Below, piece after piece: positions 47,115 through 55,834 of a stretch of 64,000 bases of DNA. The notes under the pieces are model-generated. The model was given only the letters and a program-made list of their open reading frames with translations, ran no database searches and was not told the origin of the DNA. A program made the position numbers and the translations under genes. Source of the stretch: Bacteriovoracaceae bacterium UBA6153 (GTDB lineage: Bacteria > Bdellovibrionota > Bacteriovoracia > Bacteriovoracales > Bacteriovoracaceae); the NCBI GenBank assembly GCA_002428265.1, contig DIUR01000033.1, forward strand, positions 496,001-560,000, given 5' to 3'. Numbering within the stretch: position 1 is the first letter of the stretch; each line of letters begins with the position of its first letter.

Positions 47115-49307
47115 ATGAAAATAAATGTACGTTTTTTAGAAAATCTTAAAGTAGAAGCTCAATTCGATGACTACACGTTAGTTGCCGATCAACCTATTCG
47201 TTACAAAGGTAATGGAACGGCCCCTGGCCCTTTTGATTATTTTTTAGCGTCCTCTGCAATGTGTGCGGCCTACTTCGTAAAAGTTTACTGTCTTGCTCGC
47301 AACATCCCGACCGAAGATATCAGACTTACTCAAAATAACATTGTTGACCCTGAAAATAGATATAAGCAAATCTTTCAAATCCAGGTGGAATTGCCAGAAA
47401 GTATTTCTGAACATGACCGCGAAGGAATTTTGAAATCGATTGATAGATGTACTGTTAAAAAAGTTATTCAACAAGGCCCGGACTTTCAGATTGAAACTCT
47501 AAATGTTCTAGGACAGGACTCATCAGGTTTAATGTATAAGCATGGTTCTGCAACTGACGCAAAAACCATGATCCTTGGAAAAGATTGTTCTCTTGAAGAG
47601 ACAATTGCCAATATGAGCGACATTATCGCAGGTCTTGGAATAAAGTTAGAAATCGCTTCATGGAGAAATCCAATTCCACACGTATGGTCTGTTCACGTAC
47701 GCGATGCTGACTCTCCAATGTGTTTTACAAATGGTAAAGGTGCTACAAAAGACGCGGCCCTTTGCTCTGCTCTGGGTGAATACCTGGAGCGCATTAGCAA
47801 TAACTACCTTTACAACGATCAATATCTTGGTGAAGAAATTGCCAATGGTGACTTTGTTCATTATCCAAATGAAAAATGGTTTAAGCCTGGCCCAAAAGAC
47901 TCTCTCCCTAAAGATTTAATGGATGAAACTTTTTTGGAGCTTTATAATCCGGATGGAGAGCTAAAGGCCTCTCATCTTATTGATACCAACTCAGGAAATA
48001 CAAAACGTGGTATCTGTGCCATTCCTTACGAGAGACAATCTGATAAAAAAATCGTCTACGTTCCGGTTAACCTGATTGGAAATTTATTCGTTAGTAACGG
48101 AATGAGTGCTGGGAATACAAAATATGAAGCACGCGTTCAGTGTCTTTCAGAAATATTCGAGCGCGCCGTAAAAAATCAAATCATCCTTGAAGAGATCACG
48201 CTTCCTGATGTTCCTAGAAGTGTACTGGAAAAATACCCAAAGATTATGGAAGGAATCAATAAGCTTGAAGCAGAAGGATATCCTATCGTGGTTAAAGATG
48301 CCTCTCTAGGTGGAAAGTTTCCGGTTATGAGTGTGACTCTTATGAATCCAAAAAATGGCGGAGTTTTCGCTTCTTTTGGAGCTCACCCAAAATTTGAAGT
48401 GGCCCTTGAGAGAACCTTGACTGAACTCCTGCAAGGAAGAAGCTTCGAAGGCCTAAACGTTCTCACACCTCCTACTTTTAATTTAAATACGATTACTGAT
48501 CCAAATAATATCGTTGATCACTTCATTGATTCAACTGGTGTTGTTTCATGGAAATTTTTCAGTGAAAAAGCTGACTATGACTTCGTTGAATGGGATTTTT
48601 CTGGCTCGACTCAGGAAGAGTACGACTATCTTATGGACATTCTTTCTCAGCTTGAAAAAGAAGTTTATATTGCTGACTTCGAAGAGCTAGGAGTTAAGGC
48701 ATGCAGGATTCTAGTTCCTGGATATTCTGAAATTTACTCAAGTGATGATTTAATCTGGGATAACCACAACAAGTCTATCACCTTTAGAACTGATATTTTA
48801 AATCTTCACTCGTTAAATGATAAAGAACTCTCAAAGCTGGTTAAAAAACTTGAAGAAAGTGAGCTTGATGATTATACAAAAATTTCTGAGCTTATTGGAG
48901 TGGCCTTTGATGAGAACACTCCATGGGGACAACTCAACATCGGCGAGCTAAAAGGTCTTGCTCTCATTGCTCTGAAACGCTACGAAGACGCTAAACCACT
49001 AGTTGAAATGTTCTTAACATTTAACGACAACTCAACAGTCAGAAAGCTTTATTACCAGGCCGTAAATGCCCTTTTAGATATTGCCCTTGATGAAGATTTA
49101 GAAGTGGCCGATTACGCTCCTAATATGATCAGAATGTTTGGAAAAGAGACGTTCGACAATGCTCTTGGAACTGTAACTGGTGAAATTAGATTCTTTGGTC
49201 TAACTAAAACCAATTCCGATCTTCTTGGGTTAGATAAGCACTTAAAGTTGATTGAGAGCTATCAGAAACTTCAATCAGCAAAAAGAAAATTTTACTCTAA
49301 AGCATAA
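47115..49307 (+). CDS. OsmC-YcaO fusion protein
   Basis: 730 residues: an N-terminal OsmC-like domain (~1-135, with the SSAMCAAYFVKVYC segment holding the OsmC-type cysteines), a YcaO ATP-binding domain (~140-575), and a C-terminal helical TPR-like tail. The three-part build matches the TIGR03549 'OsmC domain/YcaO domain' group. E. coli YcaO is linked to beta-methylthiolation of ribosomal protein S12 through RimO; other YcaO proteins make azolines or thioamides using ATP. No peptide substrate or RimO gene is adjacent. Overlaps the YecM-DUF4269 gene by 11 bases. Confidence 0.92.
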   Translation: MKINVRFLENLKVEAQFDDYTLVADQPIRYKGNGTAPGPFDYFLASSAMCAAYFVKVYCLARNIPTEDIRLTQNNIVDPENRYKQIFQIQVELPESISEHDREGILKSIDRCTVKKVIQQGPDFQIETLNVLGQDSSGLMYKHGSATDAKTMILGKDCSLEETIANMSDIIAGLGIKLEIASWRNPIPHVWSVHVRDADSPMCFTNGKGATKDAALCSALGEYLERISNNYLYNDQYLGEEIANGDFVHYPNEKWFKPGPKDSLPKDLMDETFLELYNPDGELKASHLIDTNSGNTKRGICAIPYERQSDKKIVYVPVNLIGNLFVSNGMSAGNTKYEARVQCLSEIFERAVKNQIILEEITLPDVPRSVLEKYPKIMEGINKLEAEGYPIVVKDASLGGKFPVMSVTLMNPKNGGVFASFGAHPKFEVALERTLTELLQGRSFEGLNVLTPPTFNLNTITDPNNIVDHFIDSTGVVSWKFFSEKADYDFVEWDFSGSTQEEYDYLMDILSQLEKEVYIADFEELGVKACRILVPGYSEIYSSDDLIWDNHNKSITFRTDILNLHSLNDKELSKLVKKLEESELDDYTKISELIGVAFDENTPWGQLNIGELKGLALIALKRYEDAKPLVEMFLTFNDNSTVRKLYYQAVNALLDIALDEDLEVADYAPNMIRMFGKETFDNALGTVTGEIRFFGLTKTNSDLLGLDKHLKLIESYQKLQSAKRKFYSKA

Positions 49308-50292
49308 GATCTTTTGAGCTCATCTTTTGGAGTTGCAGGAGCCTTGAATAAGGGTCTTCCTTAATTCCAAGGGCCGAAGCAAAAGCAGGCTCTGTCTTAC
49401 TTCCCTTTCTTCTTTCTTCATCCACTTTATTTTTAAAGGATTGCCCGCCTAGTTTTAAAAGCCTCTCTTCAATAAGAAAGTGCAGGTAAGCTTTTTGCCT
49501 GACCGGTTCTCTGTCTTGAATAAAAACTTCAAAAGGAACATCGTCAAAAAAAAAATTGCAAATAAGAGTCTCGAGCTCATCTATGACTTGAGTATCGAGG
49601 GAAAACTCTTTGTTATCTCCAAAGTTTTTAATCAGTAATGATTTAATCTCTTCCAGATTTCTTGCCTGCATTAAAATATCAACATCAGAGCCATCAACCT
49701 CCACATTAAGGGGAAATGTTCCAGCAATAAGCGGTTTATTGTCTGCAAAGATCTCCAGGATTTTCGAGCGGGTGATAGCATTCCAGACTTTGGTATTTTT
49801 CTCGACGTTTATAACTGACAACAAAGACAAGTGATGAAATTTTAAATTATGAGTTCCCAAACAAACTTCTAACTCTTTATTAAATCCTTTTTTTAGTCCA
49901 TTAGTATCAAGACTTAATTTGTTATATTTTTTTATGAGCTCTTCAAAAGCAACATCTACGACAACTTCAACATGCTCAAATCCTTCTGCGGTGACTTTTC
50001 CTTTTTTAGGTGCAGGCAATTCAATTAAATCAATTCTCCATCCCTTAAATTGAACCGGCGTAAACAACTCATAAGTCGAAATCTCTCTGCCATTTACATC
50101 ACTAGCAATCAGTAGCTTTCCAAATTTTGTAAATTGCTCTTTTAGTGCATTATAGTTTTCCAAAGTGTCAGCACGGTAGCATAAGTGATCAATGTCCCAA
50201 TGAGACTCAAGATCAATTTTATTTGCTGCTAATTCAATGAATAAATTATTAAGAAAATTCTCCGCAGCGAGATAAAACTCTGCTTCAGTCAT
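49297..50292 (-). CDS. YecM-like VOC domain fused to DUF4269
   Basis: 331 residues from the ATG preceded by GGAG. The N-terminal ~185 residues match YecM (DIDHLCYRADTLENYNALKEQ, VNGREISTYEL, WRIDLIELPAPKKGK, GFEHVEVVV), a VOC fold with metal-ligand-like His/Glu. The C-terminal ~150 residues match DUF4269: AGTFPLNVEVDGSDVDIL is a nucleotidyltransferase-like G-[TS]-x9-S-D-x-D motif. Both are usually separate proteins. Function unknown; the second domain suggests nucleotide transfer to a small molecule or RNA. Confidence 0.85.
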   Translation of the reverse strand: MTEAEFYLAAENFLNNLFIELAANKIDLESHWDIDHLCYRADTLENYNALKEQFTKFGKLLIASDVNGREISTYELFTPVQFKGWRIDLIELPAPKKGKVTAEGFEHVEVVVDVAFEELIKKYNKLSLDTNGLKKGFNKELEVCLGTHNLKFHHLSLLSVINVEKNTKVWNAITRSKILEIFADNKPLIAGTFPLNVEVDGSDVDILMQARNLEEIKSLLIKNFGDNKEFSLDTQVIDELETLICNFFFDDVPFEVFIQDREPVRQKAYLHFLIEERLLKLGGQSFKNKVDEERRKGSKTEPAFASALGIKEDPYSRLLQLQKMSSKDLML

Positions 50293-50394
50293 AAGGAGCT
50301 CCAATTAAAATAATGACTTTCCATAATATCTCATTAGTCATAAAATATGTCTATTAGGCGCCATAGCGATTTAATTATTACTAAGGATCAAATC

Positions 50395-50787
50395 ATGGAA
50401 TATACATTTAAGCCCCGCTTCAATGACACTGATGCTTTAGGGCATATTAATAATGCGAGTATTGCTACGTGGTTTGAAGAAGGCCGCAGATCGATTTTTG
50501 AATACTTTACTCCTGACCTAGATCCTAAAAAGTGGAACTTGATCATTGCCCGACTTGAAATTGATTATCTTGCTCAAGGCCATTACCAAAAATCTGTGAC
50601 AGTTAAAACTGCCGTTGAGAAAATCGGTAACTCTTCTTTTGTTCTTGTCCAAGAAGCATTTCAAGAAAATACTATCATTAGCCGTGGGAAATCTTTTTTA
50701 GTTTGCTTTGACTATGCCAAACAGAAATCGACTCCCATTCCTGAACCTATAAAAGAAAAACTTAAAACTCACCTCATTTCAACATAA
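50395..50787 (+). CDS. acyl-CoA thioesterase (4HBT hotdog fold)
   Basis: 130 residues from the ATG after AAGGATC; the frame is open 16 codons earlier but without a site. Hotdog-fold signature RFNDTDALGHINNASIATWFEEGR with catalytic Asp (DTDALGH) and His-Asn pair (GHINN), as in 4-hydroxybenzoyl-CoA-type thioesterases. It hydrolyses a short or medium acyl-CoA in the cytoplasm. It ends 8 bases from the convergent regulator gene. Confidence 0.9.
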   Translation: MEYTFKPRFNDTDALGHINNASIATWFEEGRRSIFEYFTPDLDPKKWNLIIARLEIDYLAQGHYQKSVTVKTAVEKIGNSSFVLVQEAFQENTIISRGKSFLVCFDYAKQKSTPIPEPIKEKLKTHLIST

Positions 50788-50794
50788 GAGAATT

Positions 50795-51538
50795 TTAATC
50801 CTCTCTCCAGTCAGTTTGATACGGAGAAAAAGCAAATAACCAACGTACAGATTTTTTTTGATTTGGCATAAGCATAGTTTCATCCATAAAGGCATGGGAG
50901 CGAAACTTTTTTACTAATGTTTGGAACTCATTTAGAAATTCATCAGCATGCTCTTTTGATATAAGAACTTCACTCGTTTGCAAAAGAACTCCCGGCTGCA
51001 TAACACTCTTTTGTACGTCTTCTAAAAATTTCAGATTATGTCCGTAAAAATGTCGGATAAGCTGGCCATCAGTGGGAATTTTTATCGGGCCTGAAACCTT
51101 AAAGCGATAACGGTTATGCGGAAGAACTTCAAGCAGACCAATTTTTTCAAAATCTCTCAAGTGTTTAAAAAACTTTTGGTCATTGAGTTTCCAGTACTCC
51201 ATGATTTCTACAATAGGCTTACGTCTGTATAAATCAATAAACAAAGCATAACTGCGAACATGAACAGCAAAGAATTTATCTTGCTCTTTACTTAGCACAT
51301 ACTCTGAATGCTCAAGCTCACGTGCCATCATGGCAACTTCAAGAAAAGAAATCTGCAAAAAATCACAAATTGCAATCAGATGATTCATGGAAATTGTTAC
51401 GCCAGAAAACAATCTCTTCACCGTTACTTCCGAAATATTGAGCTCCAGCGCTAAGTCTGCATAAACCAGGCCTCGGGCCCGAAGTGTGCGCTTGAGTACT
51501 TGTAATATTGCTCGAATATCTTGATTGGCCGTCTTCAT
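50795..51538 (-). CDS. helix-turn-helix transcriptional regulator
   Basis: 247 residues. N-terminal XRE-type HTH (~8-65: LVYADLALELNISEVTVKRLFSG), then a helical all-alpha domain including a second winged-helix-like region (KFFKHLRDFEKIGLLEVLPHNRYRF, ~135-160), and a C-terminal ligand/dimer part. The layout recalls multi-domain regulators frequent in Bdellovibrionota and Fibrobacter, but I cannot name a specific family. A long inverted repeat sits immediately upstream and is a good autoregulatory operator. Confidence 0.82.
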   Translation of the reverse strand: MKTANQDIRAILQVLKRTLRARGLVYADLALELNISEVTVKRLFSGVTISMNHLIAICDFLQISFLEVAMMARELEHSEYVLSKEQDKFFAVHVRSYALFIDLYRRKPIVEIMEYWKLNDQKFFKHLRDFEKIGLLEVLPHNRYRFKVSGPIKIPTDGQLIRHFYGHNLKFLEDVQKSVMQPGVLLQTSEVLISKEHADEFLNEFQTLVKKFRSHAFMDETMLMPNQKKSVRWLFAFSPYQTDWRED

Positions 51539-51552
51539 GCACCCTTTTTAGC

Positions 51553-51581
51553 ATAAAAGTATCAAAAAAAGATACTTTTAT
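51553..51581. promoter_or_regulatory. inverted repeat operator candidate
   Basis: ATAAAAGTATC-N7-GATACTTTTAT, perfect 11-base arms, 15 bases upstream of the regulator's start codon and ~60 bases before a divergent secreted-protein gene. A second, smaller repeat GATTCT-CAGTA-AGAATC lies at 51589-51605. Likely operator(s) of the regulator. Confidence 0.55.
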
Positions 51582-51640
51582 ATAAAAGATTCTCAGTAAG
51601 AATCATATGATTTATAAGATTTTTAACAAAGAGGTGTTTT

Positions 51641-52033
51641 ATGAAAATGATTTTAGCGTTACTTTTTCTTGTCCTTGTCCCATTAACTAATGCATCAGCA
51701 GGTGGCGTAAGATGCCAGCTAGACAATAGCTGCCCAGGTGTCCCAGAAGAGTTCTTAAGTGGGTCTTTTTGCAAAAATCAAAATGGCCATATTACAGGCT
51801 ACACTATCTATGGCAGTGACGATGTGTTTTTGATTGATAGTCGTGGAGTTGCCTCAAATCCTGACGTGCGCCACCGTATACAAAAACATTCTGACAGAAC
51901 GTTTTCTATTCAAAAAATAGAGATTTTCAATAATAAAATTATTGAAAGCACTGGTGAGTTTTCTGTGATTGATGACAACACTCTCTCATTAGCAGGAGTT
52001 ATCTACAGTACTAGAAATTGCTCTCGTCGCTAA
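51641..52033 (+). CDS. small secreted protein of unknown function
   Basis: 130 residues, signal peptide 1-20 (ends ASA). The mature part starts GGVRCQLDNSCPG with Cys near the N-terminus (C25, C31) and a further Cys near the C-terminus. It appears beta-rich. Divergent from the HTH regulator, with shared palindromes between, so it may be its target. The Shine-Dalgarno AAAGAGGTG is well placed. Strong terminator follows. Confidence 0.75.
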   Translation: MKMILALLFLVLVPLTNASAGGVRCQLDNSCPGVPEEFLSGSFCKNQNGHITGYTIYGSDDVFLIDSRGVASNPDVRHRIQKHSDRTFSIQKIEIFNNKIIESTGEFSVIDDNTLSLAGVIYSTRNCSRR

Positions 52034-52045
52034 GTTTACTTCAAA

Positions 52046-52084
52046 TCAAAAAGGCCAAGCAATAAAAGCACTTGGCCTTTTTGA
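52046..52084. terminator. bidirectional intrinsic terminator
   Basis: Stem of 14 bp (TCAAAAAGGCCAAG / CTTGGCCTTTTTGA) with an 11-base loop, between convergent genes; T run on both strands. Confidence 0.92.
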
Positions 52085-52091
52085 TTTCGAT

Positions 52092-52931
52092 TTAAAATGT
52101 ATCTGAATAAAAAGAACATTGTTCCGGAAGTTTTTTAATTTTTTCTAAGTAGATCGCTTTTAATTCTTCCCAGCTAATGTCGCCTGCTCCTGATTTGGCC
52201 TCATCAGTAAACCACCAATTCAGGTCATCACCACAGCCATCTCCGGCAGGGATAAGATTTTGCGATACACACTGCGAACTATCACTAGGACATTTTAAAC
52301 GAACATGAATATGATCATCATGCCCCCACCAGGCCCGTAATTTATGCTGATCTTCTGCACTTAACTTTAAAGCTCCAGAAGCCTGGCAAAGCTTCTTTTT
52401 AAAACCTGGATTAATAAAAATTCGCTCAACGCTTGGATCTTTGGCAAAAAACTGAATTAACTTAATCTGATCAACACCCAACTCTTCAAATGAGTTCATA
52501 TCTTCCATTTCGATTGCTCGGAATGAAACTTCATCTTTACTTGAAAGTATCTTAAACCAGACATCAACATCAAGTCCTGTCTGGTGAGAATTGTGTCCAG
52601 TGATAGTTGGACCACCTCGAGATTGTGAGAGATCTCCTACTATTATTTTTTTGTTATGTTTATTAAACTCCTCACCTGCGCGTGTGAGTAGGTTAATCAA
52701 GTCAGGGTGTCCCCAATATCGACCTCGCTTCACTTGCGAGAGAATTAAGCCTTTTTCTTTACCAGTAAAAGTTTGTGCACCTTGAAGACAGCCTAATGAA
52801 TATTCACCGATTGATTCTGTTTTAGATTCAGTCGGAAGTCGTGTTGATAAACGTGAAGTGAAATCTGGTAGATTGTGACTGCAGCTTATTGTAAATAGAG
52901 ACAAAAATAAGGCAGATGTTTTATTTATCAT
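52092..52931 (-). CDS. mepA: penicillin-insensitive murein endopeptidase (LAS metallopeptidase)
   Basis: 279 residues (E. coli MepA is 274). Lipoprotein-type leader with Cys17 (FTISC). Zinc-site motifs of LAS peptidases: SQSRGGPTITGHNSHQTGLDVDVWF with H-x6-D, and WWGHDDHIHVRLKCP with the H-x-H ligand. MepA cleaves D,D- and L,D- cross-links in peptidoglycan. Lipidation would place it in the periplasm on a membrane, unlike soluble E. coli MepA. Its start lies 40 bases downstream of the DUF2878-SDR stop. Confidence 0.93.
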   Translation of the reverse strand: MINKTSALFLSLFTISCSHNLPDFTSRLSTRLPTESKTESIGEYSLGCLQGAQTFTGKEKGLILSQVKRGRYWGHPDLINLLTRAGEEFNKHNKKIIVGDLSQSRGGPTITGHNSHQTGLDVDVWFKILSSKDEVSFRAIEMEDMNSFEELGVDQIKLIQFFAKDPSVERIFINPGFKKKLCQASGALKLSAEDQHKLRAWWGHDDHIHVRLKCPSDSSQCVSQNLIPAGDGCGDDLNWWFTDEAKSGAGDISWEELKAIYLEKIKKLPEQCSFYSDTF

Positions 52932-52971
52932 TATACTTCCAGCATATTAAAAAGATGGACAAGAAAAAAAA

Positions 52972-54372
52972 TTAACTTCGCTTAGAGGCTTCCAAAATCT
53001 TCATTAACTCCTCTCTTTGCTTAAGAGTCGGAGAATATCCTTTAGTAATATAAGGAGAGACTTTTTTTCTATCAAAATAAAAGCCCCCGCTCTCAGGTGC
53101 ATTATCAGTTAACAGACACCAAAGGATTGTGTCTGCTCCTTCGCTAGGAGATCTCAGTCTATTTTTCATTAATCGAGAAAAGCCTGGAAGAGCGTCTTTG
53201 AGCCCCTCTGTGCCTACCCATCCCGGATGCATACTATAAATAAAATAATCATCCCACTCAGTCTTTAGTGCTAACTCTTCTACTAATGTAACCTGGGCCC
53301 TCTTAACATTTGCATAGGTATCTACTTTTTCGTAATTAGGATTTTTTACAAGAGAGTCAATATTCAACTTCTTAAGATACATTCCCCCAGAGCTCACCCA
53401 TACAATTCGCGCCCCAGGTTTTATTTTTTTAAACTCTTTTAACCAAACCAAAAGATAATAGTGTCCAAACAACTGAGAGGCCGACTGAAACTCAACTCCT
53501 TCATCATTAACTATTAGTTTCTCTGGCATACTTCCGGCATTAAAGACGACATGGTCTAAGCTTTCGCATGTTTTTGCAAACTCATAAAGCTCTTTCCACT
53601 TGGCCATATCTAAAGAAACAAATTTTGAATGACTATTTTGTTTTTCGAACCTTAGCCCTTTCTCCTGATTTCTTCCTGTAACAATAGTTTTTGCCCCTAA
53701 AGAAGAAAGTGTGGAAGCAACCTCTTCTCCAATTCCAGAAGTGGCACCAGTGACCAATACACTTTTCCCTGAAAGATCTTTTAGTGATAAATTTTCATTA
53801 AACTGTTTTTCATGACGAATGAATCCTGACTTATCAAAAGAAAAGATCGTACTTTTATCAAGGAGGGCATCCCAATAACCACCTTTAAAATAAAGTCTTA
53901 AACTAGCAGGGAAAAAGACTGCCCAAAAAACAAACTGAGATAACAAAAACTGATTCTCTCTGCCTGAGGTAATTTCAATAGCTCCCATTTTTGCAGCTGA
54001 CCAATAGGTAAGTGCGCCTGCAATTCCACCTGTCATAGAAACGATTCCTGGTGATATTTTTTGAAACTTTACAAATATTTTTTCATAATAAGTGATGAAC
54101 ACAATCCATAGAGACAAACTACCAAGCTGATAAGAGTTTTTAGAAATTAGATTTAACCAAATAAGTCCAAAATCATTCAAACAACCGGCAATCAAAAAAA
54201 AGCAAAGCAAGAAAAGATAACGGCCAATACTTACTTTAGGTCTAACGACAATGAAATCTATAGTAACAATAAAAAATGCCGCTAAAAATGGCAGAATAAC
54301 ACTAACCTCTTTTCCAAAGAGCACCACCATAAACCAAAAAATCTGTAGTCCAATAATCTTTAATAAGATCAT
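52972..54372 (-). CDS. DUF2878 membrane domain fused to short-chain dehydrogenase
   Basis: 466 residues. The N-terminal ~175 residues form six or so helices matching DUF2878 (FLAAFFIVTIDF..., LNDFGLIWLNLI, GGIAGALTYWSAAKMGA). The C-terminal ~270 residues are an SDR: cofactor site GATSGIGEE, NAG motif VFNAGS, catalytic Ser in WVSSGG and Y-A-N-V-K (YxxxK). DUF2878 is normally a separate gene in the same kind of cluster, so here it is fused to a reductase. Last gene of the lipid-modification cluster; likely acts on a membrane lipid. Confidence 0.88.
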   Translation of the reverse strand: MILLKIIGLQIFWFMVVLFGKEVSVILPFLAAFFIVTIDFIVVRPKVSIGRYLFLLCFFLIAGCLNDFGLIWLNLISKNSYQLGSLSLWIVFITYYEKIFVKFQKISPGIVSMTGGIAGALTYWSAAKMGAIEITSGRENQFLLSQFVFWAVFFPASLRLYFKGGYWDALLDKSTIFSFDKSGFIRHEKQFNENLSLKDLSGKSVLVTGATSGIGEEVASTLSSLGAKTIVTGRNQEKGLRFEKQNSHSKFVSLDMAKWKELYEFAKTCESLDHVVFNAGSMPEKLIVNDEGVEFQSASQLFGHYYLLVWLKEFKKIKPGARIVWVSSGGMYLKKLNIDSLVKNPNYEKVDTYANVKRAQVTLVEELALKTEWDDYFIYSMHPGWVGTEGLKDALPGFSRLMKNRLRSPSEGADTILWCLLTDNAPESGGFYFDRKKVSPYITKGYSPTLKQREELMKILEASKRS

Positions 54373-54380
54373 AAAATCCT

Positions 54381-54803
54381 TTATGAATGGCCTGAGCCAA
54401 TTTTTTTACGAAGGAAGCCATATAGGTTTTTAATGACTGGCAGCTTAAGCAACAACTCTTCGCCAACATCCCAGTAGTCTCTGTGATAAATAATAAATCC
54501 ATCTGCATTCATTTTCAGATGAGAACTACCATGAATAGTATAAGTTTCTTTTTTATTCGTGAAAATAAAGTCCCAAGTAATGAATGCTTGATTCCCATTT
54601 TGAATTGTATCTATAAAAACAAAATGCGGCCTTTCCAACTTTTGGAACATATCTTTAAAAATTTTCTCTATTTTTTCACGGCCATGGATCTCATTGAAAG
54701 GATCTTTGAAAAAAACTTCATTATCATAAAAATCTTTTATATCTGTTAGATTTTCTTTAGAAAGAGTCTCATACCACTTTTGTAAATCATTTAAAGATTT
54801 CAT
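54381..54803 (-). CDS. SnoaL/NTF2-like protein
   Basis: 140 residues. NTF2-like fold signs: LQKWYETLSKENLTDIKDFYDNEVFFKDPFNEIHGREKIEKIFKDMF, then strands ending WDVGEELLLKLPVIKNLYGFLRKKI. Homologues of this exact type sit in clusters with CFA-synthase-like and DUF3833 genes. A ligand-binding or isomerase/hydratase role on a lipid intermediate is possible. Overlaps the DUF3833 stop by one base. Confidence 0.85.
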   Translation of the reverse strand: MKSLNDLQKWYETLSKENLTDIKDFYDNEVFFKDPFNEIHGREKIEKIFKDMFQKLERPHFVFIDTIQNGNQAFITWDFIFTNKKETYTIHGSSHLKMNADGFIIYHRDYWDVGEELLLKLPVIKNLYGFLRKKIGSGHS

Positions 54804-55327
54804 TAATTATCCTTTTTAGTCATTACAAGAGTGACTTCTCCAACTCTAAAACCCCATTTCGTCATTGATGCCTTTGCAAGTAAAGTTTTCTGATCAAGAA
54901 GATACATCCAGTCTTCAAAATTAATACTATAAGTTGTATCACCAACTGGTACATTTAATCTGTATTCAAACAAAAAAGCATTCCCTGAAACTTCACCATT
55001 GGCCACTCCGATAACGTCATGAGCGGTACCTTCATACTTAAATGGTGTTTTCTCAGTTAATTTCCAAACTCTCTCACTCTTAGTATTGTCTGAATAACTG
55101 AATTTTTCATCAATGATCCCTTGATTGTCCTTCCATGAGGCATTGATATCGACATCAAATCGCTGAATAACTTTTCCTGATCTATCTTGAACAATTCCCT
55201 GGGCAAACAACTTTCCATTAAAAAACGTTCTTAAGTTAAGCTTTGGATTCTCACTTTTGTAATTTTCCAGACTCTGATTTGAGCAAGAAGAAATAAACAA
55301 CATTGACATTAGAATTATGAATTTCAT
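54803..55327 (-). CDS. DUF3833 lipoprotein
   Basis: 174 residues. Lipobox LFISSC at residues ~11-16 with Cys16. The mature domain matches DUF3833 (FFNGKLFAQGIVQDRSGKVIQRFDVDI, then ...YLLDQKTLLAKASMTKWGFRVGEVT). Such proteins are lipocalin-like and occur with CFA synthase homologues, probably binding the modified lipid in the periplasm. Overlaps the chalcone-isomerase-like gene by 4 bases. Confidence 0.88.
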   Translation of the reverse strand: MKFIILMSMLFISSCSNQSLENYKSENPKLNLRTFFNGKLFAQGIVQDRSGKVIQRFDVDINASWKDNQGIIDEKFSYSDNTKSERVWKLTEKTPFKYEGTAHDVIGVANGEVSGNAFLFEYRLNVPVGDTTYSINFEDWMYLLDQKTLLAKASMTKWGFRVGEVTLVMTKKDN

Positions 55328-55821
55328 GTTTTTTCTCCCAACAAATTGCCTCTCAGCTCTGGAGCACTAGTCTTTTCTCCGAGCCAGATATTTAAAAATA
55401 TTTTTGCGAACTCTAGCTCTGATATACGCCCTATTTCTTTTGTTTGATTAAAATAAAAAGTAATTCCATTTTGTGGATTAAAACTGGCCGTTATGACATC
55501 TCCTTCTTTAACATCAGGAAATATTTCTAAAAGTTTTTTGCTCCATTCTTGTGATTGAAACTTAGTATTGTCAGCGTTAGCTATTTCTTTAATACTTTGT
55601 TCTGCAATATCCTTACCTTTAAAGCTCCTGTTGTATTTTAACTCAAGCAAAAGAGGTCTTGAGTAGATATCATCACCTTTAGCCCCCCAAAGTTTAGCTT
55701 CATAAACTTTAAAAAACATCCAAGAATATTGCCCCTGTCCTCGCAATGGAAGCTCTGGCCGCTCCCATCCAAGTGCTAAGTTAATTGAAAAAAGACAAAG
55801 AATAAAAATAATTTTTTTCAC
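55324..55821 (-). CDS. chalcone isomerase-like periplasmic protein
   Basis: 165 residues, signal peptide 1-18. Mature domain with the CHI-like signature (LRGQGQYSWMFFKVYEAKLWG... LELKYNRSFKGKDIAEQSIKEI), as in PF16036. Bacterial members are not chalcone isomerases; the fold binds fatty acids. In this cluster it likely handles a lipid product. 13 bases separate it from the CFA-synthase-like stop. Confidence 0.88.
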   Translation of the reverse strand: MKKIIFILCLFSINLALGWERPELPLRGQGQYSWMFFKVYEAKLWGAKGDDIYSRPLLLELKYNRSFKGKDIAEQSIKEIANADNTKFQSQEWSKKLLEIFPDVKEGDVITASFNPQNGITFYFNQTKEIGRISELEFAKIFLNIWLGEKTSAPELRGNLLGEKT

Positions 55822-55834
55822 ACTAACTCCGAAA

